Assembly: GCA_003222235.1 (NCBI GenBank)
Contig: QHVD01000074.1
Location: forward strand, 1-7,766
From: Gemmatimonadota bacterium
GTDB lineage: Bacteria; Gemmatimonadota; Gemmatimonadetes; Gemmatimonadales; GWC2-71-9
DNA: 7,766 nucleotides
Direction: 5' to 3'
Below are positions 1 through 5,660 of the stretch, one piece after another. The notes beneath the pieces are model-generated. The model was not told where the DNA came from. It saw only the letters and a program-made list of their open reading frames with translations, and ran no database searches. Made by a program: the position numbers and the translations under genes. The stretch's first letter is position 1, and each line of letters begins with the position of its first letter.

Positions 1-399
1 CCAAGTGGTGCCGGGCATCCCGTGCAGAATCGCGCGTACCTCCTCGCGCGTGAGCACCACCGGCACCCGCGCCGGCCGCTTGGCCCGCACCAGTGTCTCG
101 AGCCAGCCGACCTTGGCCCCAAGGACCTCGTCATACAGAAACAGGATCGCGGACAACGCCTGATTTTGCGTCGAGGCACTGACCCGCCCGTCGCTCGCCA
201 GGCTGGAGAGGAACTTGGTGACATCGGTCTGGCCGAGCTCGCGCGGATGCCGCAGGCCCGAGAATCGGATGAAGCGCCGCACCCACCAGGCGTACGCCTG
301 CTCGGTGCGCCGGCTGTAATGGCGCACCCGGATGGCCTGGCGCAACTGCGCCATGAGCCGCGGCGATGAAGCCCGACCGCCGGCGATGGGAGAGGCCAT
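1..399 (-). CDS. Integron-type tyrosine recombinase (integrase), N-terminal part, cut by window edge
   Basis: Site-specific recombinase; only the first 133 residues lie in the window, and the C-terminal catalytic domain (R-H-R-Y) is outside it. The visible part is the N-terminal SAM-like core-binding domain. Residues 13-46 carry the signature of integron integrases and close relatives: PRLMAQLRQAIRVRHYSRRT, then EQAY, WWVRRFIRF and GLRHPREL, followed by a helix with STQNQALSAILFLY (76-89) and the linker RVPVVLTREEVRAIL (111-125) leading into the catalytic domain. This matches IntI1 in order and spacing. I chose ATG at 399 because the conserved PRL motif lies upstream of the next ATG (354); no clear ribosome binding site precedes it. 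It is separated from the mcm gene by 221 bp and is probably transcribed independently. Whether it is a true IntI (with the extra catalytic-domain patch) or an IntI-like XerC relative cannot be decided here. Confidence 0.88.
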   Translation of the reverse strand, partial: MASPIAGGRASSPRLMAQLRQAIRVRHYSRRTEQAYAWWVRRFIRFSGLRHPRELGQTDVTKFLSSLASDGRVSASTQNQALSAILFLYDEVLGAKVGWLETLVRAKRPARVPVVLTREEVRAILHGMPGTTW

Positions 400-443
400 T
401 CGTGAACCGTAGCAGGGGCGGTCGCGATTCCACGTACCCAAAC

Positions 444-558
444 CTTGCGCGACGTTGCGGAGTGTCGCCGAAGGACGAATGGCCTTCACCCCTGGGACCC
501 CCATCAAAGGAAGGCGGGGGCGCTATGAAGGGTCTCAATCTTGTCGCGCGTTGCACGG
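444..558. repeat. Imperfect direct repeats flanking a hairpin
   Basis: On the plus strand CTTGCGCGACGTTGCGG (444-460) and CTTGTCGCGCGTTGCACGG (540-558) align with small indels. Between them lies an interrupted inverted repeat: CCTTCA (483-488) with TGAAGG (526-531), and inside it CCCCC (498-502) with GGGGG (516-520). The block looks like a small REP-like or mobile non-coding element rather than a Rho-independent terminator, because no T-run follows on either strand. No copy was seen elsewhere in the window, so its repeated nature in the genome is a guess. Confidence 0.4.
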
Positions 559-585
559 CTCACGGGAAGGGTCATGGAACGAACC

Positions 586-620
586 GCCGACGCCTAACAC
601 CTGACACCCCGGCACCTGCC
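586..620 (-). repeat. Degenerate 7-bp-period tandem tract after the mcm stop
   Basis: Read on the minus strand directly after the mcm stop, the sequence falls into heptads GGCAGGT, GCCGGGG, TGTCAGG, TGTTAGG, CGTCGGC. Adjacent units such as TGTCAGG/TGTTAGG differ by one base; the outer ones are more decayed. It resembles the short tandem heptamer repeats known in some bacterial genomes. Confidence 0.4.
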
Positions 621-2168
621 TCACACCGGCTTGTACACCCCCCACACCCCCCGCATCACGTCTGAGATCTCGCCGACCGTACAACGCGCTCGCACGGCGT
701 CGATGATCGGCTCCATGAGCGGCGCGGTGGCGTCGCGCGCAGCCGACTCGAGAGCGCCCAGCACACGTTTCACGTTTCCCTTTTCCCGCTTCCCTCGCAG
801 TTCGACGACCCGCCGCCGCTGCACCGCCGCGAGCGCGGAATAGTCGGGCGCGGGCACGGAAGGGATCGTCACGTCGTCGGCGTACTTGTTCACACCCACC
901 ACCACCGTCTCCTCCGACTCGAGCGCCTTCTGCTGCTCGTAGGCGCTCCTGGCGATCGCCGCCTGGAACACCCCCCGCTCGACCGCCCGCGCCGCGCCGC
1001 CTGCGCCCTCGATCTCGGCGATCAGCGCCCGTGCCTCGCGCTCCAGCCGGTCGGTGAGATGCTCCACATACCAGCTCCCGCCCGCCGGATCCACCGTATC
1101 GGGGACGCCCGTCTCATGGGCGAGCACCTGCTGGGTCCGGAGCGCCAGGGTCGCGCTCTGCGCCGTCGGAAGCGCCAGAGCCTCGTCGTACGCATTCGTA
1201 TGCAGCGACTGGGTGCCGCCCAGCACCGCGGCGAGCGCCTGAATCGCGACCCGCACGATGTTGTTCTGGGGCTGCTGCGCGGTGAGCGTCGAGCCTCCGG
1301 TCTGGGTGTGGAACCGGAGGCGACAGGCTGCATCGCCGGCGTTGAACTTCTCCTTCATGAGACGCGCCCACAGCCGGCGCGCCGCCCGGAACTTCGCGAC
1401 CTCCTCGAACAGGTCCGTGAACGCCGCGAAGAAAAACGAGAGCCGCGGCGCGAACGCGTCGACGCCCAACCCCGCCGCCACGGCCCGGCGCACGTACTCG
1501 AGCCCGTTCGCGAACGTGAACGCGAGCTCCTGCACCGCGGTCGCGCCGGCTTCGCGCATGTGATAGCCGGAGATCGAGATGGGGTTGAAGCTCATCCCCT
1601 CGGCGTGCACGAATCGGAACACGTCCGTGACGAGGCGCAGCGACGGCTCGATCGGGTAGATGTACGTGCCGCGGGCGATGAACTCCTTCAGGATGTCGTT
1701 CTGCACCGTCCCCTGGAGCCTGGTGCGCGGAATACCCTGCTCCTCGCCCACCGCGACGTACATCGCGAGGAGAATCGGCGCCGTCGCGTTGATGGTCATC
1801 GAGGTCGAGACCCGGTCGAGCGGAATCCCGTGGAACAGCCGCTCGAGGTCGTCCACGGTGTCGATCGCTACGCCGGCGCGCCCCACCTCGCCCTCGGCCG
1901 TGGGATGGTCCGAGTCGTACCCCATCTGGGTCGGGAGGTCGAACGCCACCGAGAGGCCGGTCTGGCCCGCGGCGAGGAGATGACGAAACCGCGCATTCGT
2001 CTCCTCGGCCGTCCCGAAGCCGGCGTACTGACGCATCGTCCACAGCTTGCCACGGTACATCGTGGGATGGACGCCGCGAGTGAACGGGAACGCGCCGGGA
2101 GCCGCGAGGTCGCGCTCCAGATCGCCTCCCCAGTCTTCGGGCCCGTAGACAGTCTTGCGGTCGGTCAT
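621..2168 (-). CDS. Methylmalonyl-CoA mutase, catalytic (N-terminal type) subunit, 515 aa
   Basis: Adenosylcobalamin-dependent interconversion of (R)-methylmalonyl-CoA and succinyl-CoA, linking propionyl-CoA metabolism to the TCA cycle; cytosolic. The whole protein is the mutase TIM-barrel domain: TMRQYAGFGTAEETN (44-58), GLSVAFDLPTQMGYDSD (71-87), QNDILKEFIARGTYIYP (156-172), ISGYHMREAG (199-208), FGG-type segment GGTQSLHTNAYDEALALPT (317-335), and the C-terminal RARCTVGEISD (493-503). Residues equivalent to P. shermanii Tyr89, Gln197, Arg207 and His244 are present (Y48, Q156, R166, H203); Tyr and Arg favour methylmalonyl- over isobutyryl-CoA. The B12-binding domain (DxHxxG) is absent, as in two-subunit mutases, so a separate small subunit must be encoded outside the window. 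ATG at 2168 overlaps the fbp stop by four bases (ATGA) and no Shine-Dalgarno is evident, implying translational coupling. It is the last gene of the apparent operon. Residues 459-468 are lysine-rich and encoded by a heptad-repeat tract. Confidence 0.95.
   Translation of the reverse strand: MTDRKTVYGPEDWGGDLERDLAAPGAFPFTRGVHPTMYRGKLWTMRQYAGFGTAEETNARFRHLLAAGQTGLSVAFDLPTQMGYDSDHPTAEGEVGRAGVAIDTVDDLERLFHGIPLDRVSTSMTINATAPILLAMYVAVGEEQGIPRTRLQGTVQNDILKEFIARGTYIYPIEPSLRLVTDVFRFVHAEGMSFNPISISGYHMREAGATAVQELAFTFANGLEYVRRAVAAGLGVDAFAPRLSFFFAAFTDLFEEVAKFRAARRLWARLMKEKFNAGDAACRLRFHTQTGGSTLTAQQPQNNIVRVAIQALAAVLGGTQSLHTNAYDEALALPTAQSATLALRTQQVLAHETGVPDTVDPAGGSWYVEHLTDRLEREARALIAEIEGAGGAARAVERGVFQAAIARSAYEQQKALESEETVVVGVNKYADDVTIPSVPAPDYSALAAVQRRRVVELRGKREKGNVKRVLGALESAARDATAPLMEPIIDAVRARCTVGEISDVMRGVWGVYKPV
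765..792. repeat. Coding 7-bp-period tandem tract inside mcm
   Basis: On the plus strand four consecutive heptads read ACGTTTC (765-771), ACGTTTC (772-778), CCTTTTC (779-785), CCGCTTC (786-792): two exact copies followed by two decayed ones. On the coding strand they encode GKREKGNVKR (mcm residues 459-468), a lysine-rich patch with A-rich codons unlike its surroundings. It falls in the variable linker after the barrel, where family members vary. Confidence 0.5.
2165..2168 (-). promoter_or_regulatory. ATGA stop/start overlap coupling fbp to mcm
   Basis: On the minus strand the fbp stop TGA (2167-2165) and the mcm start ATG (2168-2166) share bases as ATGA. No Shine-Dalgarno-like sequence is visible in the preceding 20 bases, so translation of mcm probably depends on ribosomes finishing fbp. 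The overlap fixes the mcm start. Confidence 0.8.
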
Positions 2169-3193
2169 GCGGGAACGGACTCGGTGGAGAGAATCTCGGA
2201 GGCGAAGGCGACGTCGGCCTTGCTGCCGATGAAGAGCGGGGTCCGCTGGTGCAGGCTCTTCGGCACGAGGTCGAGAATCGGCCGCCGCCCGTCGGTTGCC
2301 GCACCCCCCGCCTGCTCCACGACCAGCGCGAGCGGCGCCGCCTCGTACAGCAGACGGAGCTTCCCTTCCGACGACCTGGTGTCGGCGGGATAGAGAAATA
2401 TCCCGCCCGAGATGAGGTTGCGGTGGATGTCGGCGACGAGCGAGCCGATGTAGCGCGCGTTCTTCGCCTGCATCCGCCCCCCCCCGTCGCCGTTCTTGAA
2501 CGCCGCCACGGCGCGCTGCACCGCCGGCGTCCAGCGGTTCCAGTTGCTCTCGTTCACGCTGTAGTACTTCCCGGTCTCGGGCGTCCGGATGTCGGGATGC
2601 GAGAGCAGGAACTCGCCGATCGTCGGATCGAGCGTGAAGCCGTGCACCCCCTGCCCCGTGGTGTACACGAGCATCGTGCTCGAGCCGTACAGGATGTAGC
2701 CCGCGGCGACCTGCTTGCGCCCCACCTGGAGACAGTCCGCGAGGCTGGGCTCGCCCTTGCGGGCGGTGACGCGCCGGTGGATCGAGAAGATCGTGCCGAT
2801 GGAGACGTTCACGTCGATGTTGGTGGAGCCGTCGAGCGGGTCGTACAGGATCACGTACTTGCCGCGCCGCGACGCCGGCGGGCACAACATCGGCTCCTCG
2901 TCTTCCTCTGAGACCGCGATGCAAACGCGGCCCGTGTGCTGGACCGCGTTCTGGACGGCGTCGTGCGCGAACAGGTCGAGCTTCTGCTGGAGGTCGCCGG
3001 AAACGTTGACCGCGCCGGCCGAGCCGAGGATGTCGGTCAGTCCGGCGCGGCGCACGTGACGGGAGATGATCTTCGCCGCGAGACACAGGTCGTAGAGCAG
3101 GTTCGACAGCTCCCCCGTGGCCTCCGGGTGCAGCCGCTCCTGCTCCATGATGAACCGCTCAATCGTGATGATGGACGTCGATGTGTGCGGCAT
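2165..3193 (-). CDS. fbp: Class I fructose-1,6-bisphosphatase, 342 aa
   Basis: Hydrolyses fructose-1,6-bisphosphate to fructose-6-phosphate and phosphate, the committed step of gluconeogenesis (or a Calvin-cycle step); cytosolic, Mg-dependent. Family landmarks in order: ATGELSNLLYDL (25-36), GDLQQKLDLFA (66-76), metal-binding SEEDEE (95-100), the phosphatase metal motif DPLDGSTNIDVN (118-129), SIGTIFSIHRR (131-141), AAGYILYGSSTMLVYTTG (163-180), ARYIGSLVADIHRN (246-259) and GKLRLLYEAAPLAL (277-290) with the third metal-ligand glutamate E284. Length is normal (E. coli Fbp 332). ATG at 3193 is chosen because IITIERFI aligns with the conserved N-terminal TLGEFI; this puts the first 35 bases inside the end of comEC. 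Its stop shares ATGA with the mcm start. A run of nine G on the coding strand (2486-2478) encodes DGGGR at 236-240 in a variable loop, a potential slippage site. Confidence 0.96.
   Translation of the reverse strand: MPHTSTSIITIERFIMEQERLHPEATGELSNLLYDLCLAAKIISRHVRRAGLTDILGSAGAVNVSGDLQQKLDLFAHDAVQNAVQHTGRVCIAVSEEDEEPMLCPPASRRGKYVILYDPLDGSTNIDVNVSIGTIFSIHRRVTARKGEPSLADCLQVGRKQVAAGYILYGSSTMLVYTTGQGVHGFTLDPTIGEFLLSHPDIRTPETGKYYSVNESNWNRWTPAVQRAVAAFKNGDGGGRMQAKNARYIGSLVADIHRNLISGGIFLYPADTRSSEGKLRLLYEAAPLALVVEQAGGAATDGRRPILDLVPKSLHQRTPLFIGSKADVAFASEILSTESVPA
2478..2486 (-). repeat. Homopolymer G9 tract within fbp
   Basis: Nine consecutive C on the plus strand, read as GGG GGG GGG (three glycines) in fbp between GAC and CGG. 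It is the longest mononucleotide run I noticed in the window. A gain or loss of one base would truncate FBPase about 100 residues early and disturb coupling to mcm. Confidence 0.75.
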
Positions 3194-4673
3194 GGCCGTC
3201 GGTCGTGAAGGTGATCGTCCCCGCCTGATCCGTGCGGTAGATCTCGCTGCCCCAGCGTCGCAGCCGTGCCAGCACCGCGGGCGCCGGATGGCCGTAATGG
3301 TTGTGCGCCCCGACGCTGATCACGGCTTCGCGCGGGCGGAGCTCGGCGAGCCACGCGTCGGACGTCGCGCTGGCCGAGCCGTGATGCCCAACCTTGAGCA
3401 CCTCCACCTGGCCGACCCGCCCCGCGAGACGCCCCTCGACCGGCAGCCCGGCGTCGGCCTGGAACAGAAGCCGCACGCCCCCGTAGCTCACCCGCAGCAC
3501 CACGCCGTGCTCGTTCACGTCGAGCGGGAGCGCGAGCCACAGGCTGTCCGGGCTCAGCACCTCGAGCGTCACGCTGTCGAGCTCGATCCGGTCGCCGCGA
3601 CGCGCCGGATGCCAGCGGGACCCAGCGGCCTCGACCGCGGCCAGGAACTCGAGATAGAGCGGACGGCCGAGCGGCTCCCCCGGCTCGAGCACGAGCGCCG
3701 GGTGGAACGCGTCCACCACCGCCGGCAACCCGCCCAGGTGGTCCGCGTCGCCGTGCGTCGCGACCGCGAGCGCCAGCCGCCTGGCTCCGTGACGCCGCAG
3801 GAACGGGATCACCACGCGCCGGCCGGCGTCGCTCTCGGGAGTGCGGGGGCCGCCGTCGATCACGATCCAGCGCCCGGCCGGCGTCCGCAGCACGGCGGCG
3901 TCGCCCTGCCCTACATCCAAAAAATGTACCGACAGACAACGGCATTCGTCGAGTGAGACGACGCCGCGCAGGGACGTCGCGACTAAGACCGTGGTCAGGA
4001 ACGCGATGCGCGCGGCGACGAGCCAGGGACGGCGCGGCGTGGTCCACAGCCACCAGGCCGCGGCGGCGACGCCGAGCCAGACCGCGGCCGCCCCCCACCC
4101 GGCGATCATCACCACGTGGCCGCCCGGGACGGCCGCGGCGCCTTGGGCAATGAGATCGAGCAGGGCGAGGCCAAGTCCCGACCCGGCGGCCACGAGGCTC
4201 GCGAGCCAGGGCCACAGCCAGGACAATGCGAGCGCCAGCACCAGCCCCGGCACCGCGACACCAGCGAGCGGGATCGCCACGAGGTTCGCGAGCACGCCGA
4301 TCGGCGCCACGGTGCCGAACGCGAACGCGGTGATAGGCGCGGTGACGATCGTCGCCGCGAGCGCGGGCGCCACGAGCCGCACCGGCCACCGGAACCGCTC
4401 GGCCGCGCGACGGGCCCAGATCACCGACGCGACCGCCGTGACCGAGAGCCACGCCCCGACCGAGCGCACCGACCAGGGGTCGACAAGCATCACGAGTAGG
4501 GCCGCGAGGGCGATGGTGCCCGCGGGAGCCGCAACCCGCTGCCGCAAACGCGAGACGCCGCCGAGCGCGCGGGGAAACCGAGCAGCCAGACGTATCCGAG
4601 GAGCAGGACCGCGGCCGCCGCGAGACGGGGGCGCGGACCGAGCCCGGTGAGGCCCAGCACCACGCCGAGCCAC
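3159..4673 (-). pseudogene. comEC: ComEC/Rec2 DNA-uptake channel, C-terminal fragment (second half of Competence domain plus metallo-beta-lactamase domain)
   Basis: ComEC carries single-stranded DNA across the inner membrane in natural transformation; its C-terminal metallo-beta-lactamase-like domain is thought to degrade the non-transported strand. This frame is open from a GTG at 4673, but homology-like sequence begins only near 4555 (SRLRQRVAAPAGT), continuing through hydrophobic helices (LALAALLVMLVDPWSV; ATIVTAPITAFAFGTVAPIG; LANLVAIPLAG). The MBL part shows HFLDVGQGDAAVL, the metal motif THGDADHLGG, NEHGVVLRV, KVGHHGSASATS and SVGAHNHYGHP, ending with YRTDQAGTITF. The segment before 4555 is out-of-frame shadow of the upstream half. 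An in-frame ATG at 4490-4488 overlaps the stop of the upstream fragment as TGATG, so reinitiation could express it from there. The 3' end overlaps fbp by 35 bases. Either a recent pseudogene, a sequencing or assembly error, or a split gene. Confidence 0.9.
4488..4492 (-). promoter_or_regulatory. TGATG stop/start overlap between comEC fragments
   Basis: The first comEC frame ends at TGA (4492-4490) and the second frame has ATG at 4490-4488, giving TGATG. This arrangement permits termination-reinitiation. No ribosome binding site is visible upstream, so use of this ATG is only a possibility; it may be chance, since the ATG corresponds to an internal Met before LVDPWSV. Confidence 0.4.
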
Positions 4674-5359
4674 GCCGCGATGAACCCGACGTGCAGACCC
4701 GAGATGGCGAGCAGATGCGCGAGGCCGGCCTGCGCGTAGCGCTCACGCACGTCCGGGTCGAGCCCGGTGCGGTGCGCGATGACCAGCGCATCGACCATCG
4801 GCGCCCGCGCTCCGAAGAGGGTGTCCGCCCGCCCAACGACGCGGTCGCGCAGCCCGCCCCGCCCGCGCCGCGTCGAGTCGAGCAGCCGGGCGCGCCGCAC
4901 CACCAGCACGCCGCGATCTTTTGACCCCTCCTCGGCCCACCGCCCGGCCACCACCCAGGTCGTTCCGCCGGGCGCGCGCAGAGCGTCGGGCCACCGCAGC
5001 CGCAACGCGCCACCGCACGCGCCGGCGACCGCCTCCGCATCCACAACACCGCCGCCCGCGGGAGCGGGATCCTCGAGCCGCACGATCGCCGCGCGAGTCC
5101 CCACCCCGTCCCCCGCACGCCCCCACTTCCCGACGCAGTCGGCGGCTCTCTCACGGTCCGCCGCACCACCCCACAGGAGACCGGCCACGAGCATCACGCC
5201 CGTCGCCGCTCCTAGCGGCGCTCGCCGCTCCACGAGCAAACCGCCGGCGAGCACCGGTAGGCCTACCCACCCTCCCAACCCCCACGCCCCGAAAAAGGAA
5301 AGGCCGACCCACAGGCCGGCCCCGAACGCGACGGCGATCCACACGATCGGCGGCCGCAC
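4490..5359 (-). pseudogene. comEC: ComEC/Rec2, N-terminal fragment (DUF4131 and first half of Competence domain)
   Basis: Upstream half of the broken comEC. It starts at GTG 5359, 23 bases after the ComFB-like gene. Residues 5-66 are hydrophobic and form about two to three membrane segments, followed by the soluble OB-like DUF4131 region (about 70-165), then the start of the Competence domain with the hallmark RERYAQAGLAHLLAISGLHVG (205-225) and the next helices (FIAAWLGVVLGLTGLG; LAAAAVLLLGYVWLLGFPAR, ending about 265). After GFPAR the frame degenerates into SAASRVCGSGLRLPRAP and so on, ending at TGA 4492-4490. In relatives the GFP motif is followed by about a dozen more residues of a membrane helix before the SRLRQR-like segment seen in the next frame. 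That supports a deletion of 3n+1 bases near 4555-4590. Alone, this fragment lacks the rest of the channel and the nuclease-like domain. Confidence 0.9.
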
Positions 5360-5382
5360 GGGAGGGGGGCCGCCTCAGCGGG

Positions 5383-5643
5383 CTACATGAGCTGCGCCGG
5401 CAGCGCCCCGCAGCGCGGCGCCAGGCTGACCTTGCGGAAGGCCTCGAGCAACACGACGTCGAGCCGCGCCCGTTCCTGGTCGGTGTCGAGGCTCAGCTCG
5501 GTTAACACCTCGCCCTGGCGGGTCGAGACGTAATGGGGTGACAGCCGGTTGAGTGCGTACACCACCACGTCGCCCCGGCACATGTCGCAGCCGCAGAACC
5601 GCTGCAGCTGGGGCCGGAGCTTCTCGTATTCGCGACTCACCAC
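5383..5643 (-). CDS. ComFB-domain protein, 86 aa
   Basis: Small protein of the late competence protein ComFB family. Members are found in competence operons of Bacillus, and in cyanobacteria related proteins act as cyclic-di-GMP receptors; no catalytic role is known. Visible core: FCGCDMCRGDVVVYALNRLSP followed by HYV and GEVLTEL, with a C-terminal helix DQERARLDVVLLEAFRKV and APRCG. Cysteines C17, C19, C22 and C78 form a plausible metal site. The start is uncertain: GTG at 5643 is the only standard start between an upstream in-frame stop (about 5697) and the core, but the preceding codons (VTNVTWE) look like family sequence and would overlap the end of miaB. The gene sits 17 bases after miaB and 23 bases before comEC, and adjacency to comEC supports a link to DNA uptake. 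Function remains inferred. Confidence 0.82.
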   Translation of the reverse strand: MVSREYEKLRPQLQRFCGCDMCRGDVVVYALNRLSPHYVSTRQGEVLTELSLDTDQERARLDVVLLEAFRKVSLAPRCGALPAQLM

Positions 5644-5660
5644 TTCCCAGGTGACGTTCG

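Larger units (their letters stand above)
400..620. other. Intergenic region between mcm and integrase gene
   Basis: This is the longest stretch without a gene. It holds a degenerate 7-bp-period tract next to the mcm stop, an imperfect hairpin, and two related copies of a CTTG-CGCG-CGTTGC-type sequence. I saw no convincing promoter hexamers, no U-tract terminator and no complete attI or attC structure. It probably contains the end of the operon transcript and the integrase promoter, but neither can be placed. Confidence 0.6.

Noticed and set aside
483..531. Hairpin considered as an intrinsic terminator for the operon
   Set aside because: The stem is interrupted, the loop is large and no T-run follows on the minus strand; Rho-dependent termination cannot be judged by eye.
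131..556. A 141-codon minus-strand open frame over the integrase start
   Set aside because: It overlaps the integrase in another frame; the integrase frame has the conserved motifs and this one has none.
592..598. GTTAGGC on the minus strand, a match to the integron core site GTTRRRY, between mcm and the integrase
   Set aside because: A 7-base degenerate match is expected by chance about once per kb per strand. It points toward the integrase rather than away from it, has no paired R/L box partner, and is explained by the heptad tract.
621..2168. Isobutyryl-CoA or 2-hydroxyisobutyryl-CoA mutase as the identity of the mutase
   Set aside because: Residues equivalent to Tyr89 and Arg207 of methylmalonyl-CoA mutase are kept; isobutyryl-CoA mutase has Phe and Gln there.
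1059..2393. A 444-codon plus-strand open frame
   Set aside because: It is antisense to mcm and fbp, rich in Arg/His/Glu without a recognisable motif, typical of antisense frames in high-GC DNA.
621..3086. A single 821-codon open frame that would fuse mcm to upstream sequence
   Set aside because: The part above 2168 is an Arg/Pro-rich shadow of fbp in another frame; fbp itself is full length with all motifs, and mcm has its own ATG.
3037..5169. A 710-codon open minus-strand frame across comEC and the start of fbp
   Set aside because: Composition is Arg/Ala/Gly-rich with no recognisable domain; it is a shadow caused by high GC over genes with clear motifs in other frames.
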